This document shows, one piece after another, positions 14,667 to 20,015 of a DNA stretch of 20,015 nucleotides. This stretch comes from UBA11524 sp051883695 (GTDB taxonomy: Bacteria > Bacillota > Clostridia > Christensenellales > Aristaeellaceae): contig JBJEUF010000038.1 of the NCBI GenBank assembly GCA_051883695.1, positions 1 to 20,015 on the forward strand. Direction: 5' to 3'. Under the pieces are notes generated by a model. It ran no database searches. It saw only the letters and a list, made by a program, of their open reading frames with translations, and had not been told where the DNA came from. Position numbers and translations under genes: made by a program. How positions within the stretch are numbered: the first letter of the stretch is position 1; each line of letters begins with the position of its first letter.

Positions 14667-14975
14667 CAAGTCAGCCTGATGCAAAACAACAGATGATACA
14701 ATGCTTCATCTGGCAGTTATTGTTCCCAGATTTGCAATCCAAAGGATTCCAAAGGGCATCGTGCAGAAGCGGCTCCCCGGTGGGGAGTTGCCGAGGGCAA
14801 GGCTCAGGCGATGTTGGATGACGGAAAGCCCTTTGGTCGCGCCCGCAGGCGCGCAACACCCTCTGCGGCAGGAGTGTTTCGCTTCTGCGGAAGCGAGGAG
14901 GGGGCTTTCCGATCGCCCCCTCCACCCCTTCGGTCGCATTCATGTTTGTTTTCCGTTTTGCACAAGGTCGCCCCG
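14667..14975 (+). mobile_element. Miniature inverted-repeat element, family 2, copy B (309 bp)
   Basis: This is the inverted counterpart of 6109-6418, aligned over its full length with mostly transition differences. The right edge is AGGTCGCCCCG (14965-14975), an exact inverted match to the well-kept edge of copy A. The left edge, CAAGTCAGCCTGATGCAAAA, is degraded. Flanking 9-mers are AGACCGCCC (14658-14666) and ACCGTATTC (14976-14984). Open frames inside (Pro/Arg-rich, for example over 14811-15071) follow the hairpins and have no ribosome sites, so I call no gene. The element encodes no transposase. Confidence 0.82.
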
Positions 14976-15019
14976 ACCGTATTCGGATCGACCGGCTCTG
15001 TCGGGAGCTATCCCTGGCC

Positions 15020-15043
15020 GTCAGGGCTGTTTGTGGCCCTGAC
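15020..15043. repeat. Short perfect hairpin in the gap between two mobile elements
   Basis: GTCAGGGC and GCCCTGAC pair over 8 bp around an 8-base loop, with no T-run after it. The surrounding 14976-15090 holds no gene that I can support. Confidence 0.5.
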
Positions 15044-15090
15044 AGCGGCGAAGTGCGAATCCTCGAAATAGTGCCTAAAGCACGATGTAT

Positions 15091-15238
15091 ACAAATTCTC
15101 GATCAAGATGTTGCACCGAGCGCAGTGAATTATCTCGTTCTGGCAAAGCTGAATGAAGCGAGGCGTTCCCTACAGTCCGGTGAGCGGAACAAAGCACAGC
15201 CAGAGCAGAAAAGGCGCTGTGCGAATGCAGAATTAGCA
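15091..15238. mobile_element. Miniature inverted-repeat element, family 1, copy 2 (about 148 bp, degraded)
   Basis: It aligns along its whole length with 2915-3074 in the same orientation: TACAAATTCTCG against TACTAATTCTCG at the left, TTGCACCGAGCGCAG, CGTTCTGGCAAAGCTGA, then AAGGCGCTGTGCGAATGCA. About 14 bases of the right terminal repeat are lost before GAATTAGCA. No target duplication is visible. It lies in the intergenic gap before the carbohydrate-binding gene's terminator. Confidence 0.82.
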
Positions 15239-15263
15239 CGCCGGTTACATATCCAATTCCCCC

Positions 15264-15312
15264 AAAAAAGGATCATCCGCACAGCGGGGTGGAAAAACGC
15301 TGTGCGGATGAT
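15264..15312 (-). terminator. Strong intrinsic terminator of the carbohydrate-binding protein gene
   Basis: On the minus strand, a perfect 15-bp stem (ATCATCCGCACAGCG with CGCTGTGCGGATGAT, 15272-15286 and 15298-15312) is followed by CCTTTTTT. It begins about 20 bases after the stop codon. Confidence 0.92.
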
Positions 15313-15330
15313 ACGCCGATATGGGACAGC

Positions 15331-16968
15331 CTATTCCTCCATGGCTGACACGTTGGAGAATGTGCAGCTCTCCTTCGTCAGCAGAAAATCAGGCGTAGCG
15401 ACCTCGGACGAGGATGCCATCGAATGCGGCGCCATGCCGCCCATACCGCCGCCAAAGCCACGGTTCATGCCGCCGAACATCTCCAGCACGGACAGATCCG
15501 CATCCTCACCGAAGACCGCCTTCAGCTCCTCCTCCGTCAGGATGTCCGTCAGGGAGAAGCCGGTCAGCAGGCTGTTCAGATCCTTTCCGGCCAGACGCTC
15601 GTTCAGGTCAACACCGTCCAGAATCGCGTTCAGGTCAACGGAAGCCCACGCCGCCATGAGCCGTGCGGCATCCGCCATCCCGCCGTCCGCGCCCTGCATC
15701 GGGTCAAAGTCCCCGGGCTGTCCTGCCATGGGATCGGTCAGTCCGGGCTGCTGCCCCTGTCTCGGGTCGAAAGCGCCCATATCTGCCGGCATCTGCATCC
15801 CGGGATTGCGCTGCTCCGCAACACCGCCGCCATGCACCAGCTGCCTGCCGGGCGTATAGGACGTGATGGTGGTGTACAGGCCGTCCCTCATCTCGCCTTC
15901 AATCGTGCCGCCAAGGTAGACATGGTACGTCTCGCCTTCCTTCAGGTCAGGCGTGGAGAAGGCAATGTACATGTAATCATAGGGGAAATCATAGGCAAAG
16001 ACCGGATTGCCGGATGCGTCCGTCACGACGATCAGATCGTCGGTGGCTTCGGAGAACTCCAGCATCATGAACAGCTGCGCCGAGGTGCTCTCGATGGGAT
16101 CGTACATGTTGCCGGCCCCGACGATCACACCGCCGTTGATGGTGGAACCCATGTCGGAGTCGATGCCGCCATCCTGACTGGTGGGATGCGCCAGGTTAAT
16201 GGCCGTACCGCCATTGAAGATGATCCAGCCGTTGGAATCCACGCCGTCGCCCTCGCAGCCCGCAAGGTTCTTCACCGCGGAGTAGACATAGCCGTCGTTC
16301 ATGGTCAGCACACCGACGCCATCCTCAGCGACGTTGATGGGATCATCACCCGCTTCAATGTGGAAGGTTCCGCCATTGATGGTCAGATGGCCGAAGGCAA
16401 CCTCAATGCCCTCGTTATCCGCGTCGATCACAAGGGCGCCGCTGCCCTCAAAGCCCAACGACACCTGCGAACCGACCGCACCGTCGAATTCCGGCTCATC
16501 ATCGGTCATGGCCACATTGTGGCTGCCGGTGATACGGTTTTCGCTTCCATCCGCCAGCTCGATGGTCACACCGTATTCCCCCGCAACGCGCGGTTCCCGG
16601 GCGCTGTAGACGGCGATGGCGGCATGGGTACGGCAGGTGATGTCCACGCCGTCCAGGATCAGCCGCACGTCATCCTCCGCACCGGCACGCACGGCAATCT
16701 GTGTATCCGTTGTTGTACCGGTGATGCGGTAGAGGCCGCCTTCGGTGATGGTCACCACGCGGTTCGTCAGGCCCGCCAGCTGTGCCGGAACGTCCTCATG
16801 CGTTTCCACAGCATACGCCAGATACACCGGTGCGGCGGCATCCTCCGGGAGGGCTTCGCCGTTCACGGTGATTTCGTCTCCAAGCACAATCAGCGTCTCC
16901 GGGTCTTCCGCTGCCGCCATGGTCAGCGGAAGCAGCAGTCCAAGCAGCATTGCCAGCAGCTTCTTCAT
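15331..16968 (-). CDS. Secreted carbohydrate-binding protein, Cthe_2159-like
   Basis: 545 residues from ATG 16968; an in-frame ATG at 16977 sits only about three bases from AAGGAG, so the later one is preferred. The signal peptide is MKKLLAMLLGLLLPLTMAAA before EDPE. Residues ~60-330 form a right-handed beta-helix-like series ('GGLYRITGTTTDTQIAVRA', 'VRLILDGVDITC', 'NRITGSHNVAMTDDE', 'GIEVAFGHLTINGGTFHIEAGDD', 'NGGTAINLAHPTSQDGGIDSD') typical of the Cthe_2159/DUF4353 family, whose founding member binds polygalacturonate-like sugars. The C-terminal ~180 residues are unusual: a Gln/Met/Pro-rich part, short repeats of the type 'VDLN..LDGVDLNERLAGKDLN', and a Gly/Met-rich stretch. No anchor is seen. 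It is divergent from a two-component system with likely operator boxes at its promoter. Sugar binding is inferred from the family. Confidence 0.85.
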   Translation of the reverse strand: MKKLLAMLLGLLLPLTMAAAEDPETLIVLGDEITVNGEALPEDAAAPVYLAYAVETHEDVPAQLAGLTNRVVTITEGGLYRITGTTTDTQIAVRAGAEDDVRLILDGVDITCRTHAAIAVYSAREPRVAGEYGVTIELADGSENRITGSHNVAMTDDEPEFDGAVGSQVSLGFEGSGALVIDADNEGIEVAFGHLTINGGTFHIEAGDDPINVAEDGVGVLTMNDGYVYSAVKNLAGCEGDGVDSNGWIIFNGGTAINLAHPTSQDGGIDSDMGSTINGGVIVGAGNMYDPIESTSAQLFMMLEFSEATDDLIVVTDASGNPVFAYDFPYDYMYIAFSTPDLKEGETYHVYLGGTIEGEMRDGLYTTITSYTPGRQLVHGGGVAEQRNPGMQMPADMGAFDPRQGQQPGLTDPMAGQPGDFDPMQGADGGMADAARLMAAWASVDLNAILDGVDLNERLAGKDLNSLLTGFSLTDILTEEELKAVFGEDADLSVLEMFGGMNRGFGGGMGGMAPHSMASSSEVATPDFLLTKESCTFSNVSAMEE

Positions 16969-17001
16969 ATCAAACATCCTCTCCTTTCGGATTCCGGGGA
17001 T

Positions 17002-17054
17002 ATGATAACGCAGCTATGTGACAGCTCCGTGACGCTCTGTGAACGCACCGTAAA
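17002..17054 (-). promoter_or_regulatory. Activator-type promoter with four response-regulator-like direct repeats
   Basis: On the plus strand, GTGAC, GTGAC, GTGAA and GTAAA begin at 17018, 17029, 17039 and 17050, spacings of 11, 10 and 11 bp. Such helical-turn spacing is typical of OmpR/PhoB-family sites. On the minus strand the last box ends 10 bp before a TATCAT -10 (17007-17002), and nothing like TTGACA exists at -35. This fits activation by a regulator bound over the -35 of the carbohydrate-binding gene. The adjacent response regulator is the natural candidate. Confidence 0.6.
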
Positions 17055-17079
17055 CAATGGGTAAAGACCGTCCGCCCTC

Positions 17080-17111
17080 CTGCCGGCCGCATCCCGGCAG
17101 CTGTTTTTTTT
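17080..17111 (+). terminator. Orphan intrinsic terminator upstream of the response regulator promoter
   Basis: CTGCCGG and CCGGCAG form a perfect 7-bp stem with a 7-base loop (17080-17100), followed by CTG and eight to nine T residues on the plus strand. No plus-strand gene ends before it, so it must stop antisense or divergent background transcription, a small RNA, or a longer leader started further left. Confidence 0.75.
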
Positions 17112-17131
17112 CGCAAATTGTGCGGATTCGC

Positions 17132-17160
17132 TTGATTCTTCCGGCAAGGTACGGCATAAT
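17132..17160 (+). promoter_or_regulatory. Promoter of the two-component operon
   Basis: TTGATT (17132-17137), a 17-bp spacer and CATAAT (17155-17160), about 40 bases before the ATG of the response regulator. Confidence 0.65.
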
Positions 17161-17202
17161 GGAGGTAGCGCGGAAAACCCTGGAACAGAGGAGTGGATGA
17201 AC

Positions 17203-17901
17203 ATGTTCCGCATTCTGGTGGTGGATGACGACAGAAATACGCGGCTGTGGATGAAAGCCCTGCTGGAAGCAGAGCACTACACCGTCACGCTCGCCGCAGA
17301 CGGGCTGGAGGCGCTGGATGTGCTGGAAAAGGAGCATATTGATCTCGTCGTGCTGGACGTCATGATGCCCCATATGGACGGGTACGAATTCACAAGGGAG
17401 CTTCGCGCCGCCTCCGGCAACAGCCTGCGCGCCGGACAGAACGAGCTGCCCGTGCTGATGGTCTCCGCCAAACAGATGCCCGCGGATATCCGGCAGGGCT
17501 TCATCGCCGGAACGGATGATTTCATGGTCAAGCCGGTGGATGAGGAGGAATTGCTGCTGCGCATCCGCGCGCTGCTGCGCCGGGCGCGCATCGTCTCCGA
17601 ACGCCGCATCACCGTCGGGCGCGTGGTGCTGGACTGGGACAGCCTGTCCGTCTCCCGGGAGGGCGAAACCCAGGTGCTGCCCCAGAAGGAATTCCAGCTC
17701 CTGTACAAGCTCCTGTCCTATCCCGGACGCATCTTCACGCGCATTGAGCTGATGGACGACATCTGGGGCGCAAACAGCGACACGGGCTGGGAAACCGTCA
17801 CCGTGCACATCGGGCGGCTCCGCAGGCGGTTCGAGGGCTGGCCGGAATTTGAAATCGTTTCGGTACGCGGCCTTGGCTATAAGGCGGTGAAGCACGAGTG
17901 A
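17203..17901 (+). CDS. OmpR/PhoB-type response regulator
   Basis: 232 residues from ATG 17203; an ATG at 17197 is only three bases from AGGAG, while 17203 is nine. The receiver domain (1-~118) has the acidic pocket D8/D9/D10, the phosphorylated D52 in VVLDVMMPHMDGYEF, S88 in place of the switch Thr, and K110 in DDFMVKP. The C-terminal winged helix (~130-232) has the usual 'LPQKEFQLLYKLLSYPGRIFTRIELMDDIWG' and 'VTVHIGRLRRRF...VRGLGYK' segments that contact RNA polymerase and DNA. Its stop overlaps the kinase start by four bases (GTGA), so the pair is one operon and translationally coupled. It probably acts at the direct repeats at 17018-17054 to switch the divergent carbohydrate-binding gene; that target is inference. 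Confidence 0.93.
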   Translation: MFRILVVDDDRNTRLWMKALLEAEHYTVTLAADGLEALDVLEKEHIDLVVLDVMMPHMDGYEFTRELRAASGNSLRAGQNELPVLMVSAKQMPADIRQGFIAGTDDFMVKPVDEEELLLRIRALLRRARIVSERRITVGRVVLDWDSLSVSREGETQVLPQKEFQLLYKLLSYPGRIFTRIELMDDIWGANSDTGWETVTVHIGRLRRRFEGWPEFEIVSVRGLGYKAVKHE

Positions 17902-18971
17902 AAAAGCGGCAGAAGAACGCAGCTCAGCGGAATTTCATCCTGATCTGCTCCCTGTGCGTATTCATCATCCTGGCCATCACGCTCCTGATCTTCAGCGCGG
18001 GTACGCTGCTCATGCAGAACACGGGGCTGGCTGACTATGTGGACAACACCTCGGCGCTCCCGTTCATCTTCTGCGCCATCGCCAGCTTTGCCATCGGCTA
18101 TTGCGTCACGCCGCTGATTCTGCGCATTCCGCTCGGGCCGGTGAACCGGCTGATCACGGGATTGCGCCGTCTCGCCAGCGGTCACTTTGATGAGCGCGTG
18201 GACTTTGGCGGAACGACGCTGGGGCGTGAATTGACAGACAGCTTCAATACCCTCGCCAGCGAGCTGCAAAACACGGAGCTGCTGCGGACGGACTTTATCA
18301 ACAACTTCTCCCACGAGTTCAAGACGCCCATCGTGTCCATCCGCGGTTTCGCCCGGCTCCTGCAGCGCCCCGACCTGCCCGAGGAGCAGCGGCGCGCCTA
18401 TCTGGACGTGATCGTGGACGAATCCACGCGTTTGTCCAACATGGCAACCAACGTGCTCAACCTGACGAAGGTGGAGAATCAGGAGATTCTGACGGACGTG
18501 AGCGAGTTCAATCTGTCCGAGCAGCTGCGGCGCTGCATTCTCCTGCTGGAAAAGGACTGGACGCGCAAGGAGCTGGCCATCAGCGCCGATTTTGAGGAGT
18601 TCACCATCCAGGCCTGCGAGGAGCTGCTCAAGCAGGTATGGGTCAATCTGCTGGACAACGCTGTCAAATTCGCGCCCGAGAACGGCAGCATCCGCGTGCG
18701 CGTCTTCGCCCTGGCAGCGTCACCCGCGGAGAAGGGCCGCCTTCAGGTGGACATATCGAACAACGGCCCGGCCATCCCGGCGGAGCAGCAGCAGCGCATC
18801 TTTGATAAATTCTATCAGGGTGATACCTCCCATGCCCGTGAAGGAACGGGCGTCGGCCTGTCCATCGTCCGGAAGATCGTGCAGCTGCACAGCGGCAGCA
18901 TCACCGTGCAAAGCGATGCATCGGAAACCACCTTTTCCGTGCGCCTCCCCCTTCGGCAGGAGCATCATTGA
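17898..18971 (+). CDS. Membrane sensor histidine kinase with a very short external loop
   Basis: 357 residues, starting at GTG 17898 and overlapping the regulator stop. Two transmembrane helices (~12-38 and ~53-75) are separated by only about 15 residues, so there is no real extracellular sensor domain, as in intramembrane-sensing kinases. A HAMP-like linker (~76-128) is followed by the HisKA domain with the phosphorylated H139 in NNFSHEFKTPIVSIRGF. The ATPase domain has the N-box (VNLLDNAVKF, with N254), the G1 segment near DISNNGPAIP (285-294) and G2 GTGVGLS (316-322). Known kinases of this shape in Bacillota often sense cell-envelope stress or an accessory membrane protein. Here the signal is unknown. 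Its partner is the regulator upstream. Confidence 0.93.
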   Translation: MKKRQKNAAQRNFILICSLCVFIILAITLLIFSAGTLLMQNTGLADYVDNTSALPFIFCAIASFAIGYCVTPLILRIPLGPVNRLITGLRRLASGHFDERVDFGGTTLGRELTDSFNTLASELQNTELLRTDFINNFSHEFKTPIVSIRGFARLLQRPDLPEEQRRAYLDVIVDESTRLSNMATNVLNLTKVENQEILTDVSEFNLSEQLRRCILLLEKDWTRKELAISADFEEFTIQACEELLKQVWVNLLDNAVKFAPENGSIRVRVFALAASPAEKGRLQVDISNNGPAIPAEQQQRIFDKFYQGDTSHAREGTGVGLSIVRKIVQLHSGSITVQSDASETTFSVRLPLRQEHH

Positions 18972-19087
18972 CAGCAATCCTACGCACTTTTCCGAAATCA
19001 GCATCAATAGTTTCGTTTCAGTTTACATTACGGGTGTATAGTAAGGTTGTCGTATTTTACCATCCGTTTTAGAAAGCGAGGCTCCTC

Positions 19088-19939
19088 ATGGTCAAGATTA
19101 TTTCCGACAGCACCTGCGATCTGTCTCCCGAGCTGATCGCGCGATATGATATTGATGTTCTGCCGCTGCATATCATCCTTGGCGAGGAGGATTATGAAGA
19201 TGGCCGCGGTATCACGCCGGATGGGATCTATGCCTGGTCCGACGAGCACCACAGCTCCCCCAAGACCGCCGCCATCGCGCTGGAGGATGCCGTCGCGGCC
19301 TTCGCGCCCTATGTCACGGAAGGCCGCGAGGTCGTCTGCTTCACCATTTCCGGCAGCATGTCCTCCACATTCAACATCATGCGGATGGCCGCCGAGCAGC
19401 TGAATGCGGCGCATCTGGTGACCGTGATTGACTCCATGAACCTGTCCACCGGCGTCGGGCTGCAGGTGCTGGAGGCAGCAGAGATGGCCCAGCAGGGCAA
19501 AACCGCCGGGGAGATCGCGGCGCACATCGAGCACATCCGTCCGCTGGTGCGCGCGAGCTTCGTCGTCGATACGCTGACCTATCTGCATCGCGGCGGCCGC
19601 TGCAGCGGTCTGGCTGCGATGATGGGCGGCGCCCTGAAGCTGCATCCCCGCATCGCCGTGACGGATGGCAGGATGGCGCCCGGCAAGAAGTTCCGCGGCA
19701 AAATCGACCGCGTGATCCTCTCCTACGCCATGGATATGGAAGCCGAGCTGCGCGCCGCCAAGAAGGATCGCGTGTTCATCACCCATTCCGGCTGCCCGGA
19801 GGAGACCATCGCAGCCGTCCGCACCTGGCTGGAAAGCCTCGGGCACTTTGATGAGATTCTTGTCACCCGTGCCGGCGGCGTGATCTCCAGCCATTGCGGC
19901 CCCGGTACGCTGGGCGTGCTGTTCATCGCCGGTGAATGA
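19088..19939 (+). CDS. DegV-family fatty-acid-binding protein
   Basis: 283 residues, normal for the family. DegV/FakB proteins hold a fatty acid and present it to the FakA kinase for phosphorylation and entry into phospholipid synthesis. The N-terminal KIISDSTCDLSPE (3-15), the SGSMSSTFN lipid-head segment (88-96) and 'VDTLTYLHRGGRCSGLAAMMGGALKLHPRIAV' with the hydrophobic C-terminal domain are all present. The start follows AGCGAGG with six bases of spacing. A possible -10 (TATAGT, 19037-19042) lacks a convincing -35. No fakA-like gene is next to it. It follows the kinase gene by 116 bases and is probably a separate unit. Which fatty acid it prefers cannot be read from the sequence. Confidence 0.93.
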   Translation: MVKIISDSTCDLSPELIARYDIDVLPLHIILGEEDYEDGRGITPDGIYAWSDEHHSSPKTAAIALEDAVAAFAPYVTEGREVVCFTISGSMSSTFNIMRMAAEQLNAAHLVTVIDSMNLSTGVGLQVLEAAEMAQQGKTAGEIAAHIEHIRPLVRASFVVDTLTYLHRGGRCSGLAAMMGGALKLHPRIAVTDGRMAPGKKFRGKIDRVILSYAMDMEAELRAAKKDRVFITHSGCPEETIAAVRTWLESLGHFDEILVTRAGGVISSHCGPGTLGVLFIAGE

Positions 19940-19968
19940 GCCGGATTCCTCCAATGCACACAAAAGCC

Positions 19969-20003
19969 TTGGGAGGTGTCGGAGGGCCCGCAGGCCCTCT
20001 GAC
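19969..20003. repeat. Partial copy of the 8.7-9.0 kb hairpin repeat, inverted
   Basis: GTCGGAGGGCCCGCAGGCCC and the next six bases match the inverse complement of the palindrome at 8883-8908 with two differences. The similarity continues leftward (TTGGGAGGTGTCGGAGG against ATGGGTGGCGTCGGAGG). The sequence after 20003 does not follow the first copy, so either the repeat is rearranged here or only this module is shared. Confidence 0.65.
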
Positions 20004-20015
20004 TGTATTCGTATC

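Noticed and set aside
14811..15071. Small Pro/Arg-rich open frames inside the family 2 elements
   Set aside because: They follow the hairpin-rich repeat in several frames in both copies, without ribosome sites or codon preference.
15424..17064. 546-codon plus-strand frame opposite the carbohydrate-binding gene
   Set aside because: No ribosome site, and it would run through the operator and promoter. The minus-strand protein has a signal peptide, promoter and terminator.

Overview
The window looks like chromosome of a GC-rich member of the Clostridia (Bacillota), probably a gut or rumen lineage. This rests on strong AAGGAGG-type ribosome binding sites, sigma-A promoters, a clostridial-style MurG (GGGTMGHVTPN), a DegV protein, a zinc-ribbon/SPFH protein and secreted SH3-like and carbohydrate-binding proteins. 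The genus cannot be fixed from the sequence. No RNA gene, CRISPR array or complete transposase gene was seen.

Layout. Bases 1-1339 (minus) hold a compact operon: a small two-helix membrane protein, an eight-helix membrane protein and the start of a TetR-type regulator cut by the window edge. A secreted protein with a calcium-loop-like motif follows (1603-2547, minus). At 2682-3354 (minus) lies a 2H phosphoesterase (2'-5' RNA ligase-like) gene broken by a 160-bp miniature transposon with a 3-bp target duplication; removing the insertion restores an exact 170-codon frame. deoC (3499-4230, plus) comes next, then an AT-rich flavin reductase-like gene and murG (both minus, probably one transcript).

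The middle segment (about 6.1-15 kb) carries a secreted von Willebrand A/SH3-like protein, a cluster of strong hairpins between convergent genes, a divergent lysA, a 1064-residue zinc-ribbon/SPFH/coiled-coil protein and a small coiled-coil protein. Two inverted copies of a second, ~310-bp miniature element bracket this segment at 6109-6418 and 14667-14975. Their flanking 9-mers match only when exchanged between the copies (8/9 and 7/9, against 2/9 as they now stand), and each copy joins one well-kept end to one degraded end. The simplest reading is that recombination between the copies inverted the 8.2 kb between them.

The right part is a regulatory unit. A secreted Cthe_2159-like carbohydrate-binding protein (minus) is divergent from an OmpR/PhoB-type response regulator and a histidine kinase with a very short external loop. 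Four GTGAC-like direct repeats spaced 11, 10 and 11 bp lie where the -35 element of the carbohydrate-binding gene should be, a likely operator for the regulator. A DegV-family lipid-binding protein and a partial copy of the middle hairpin repeat close the window.
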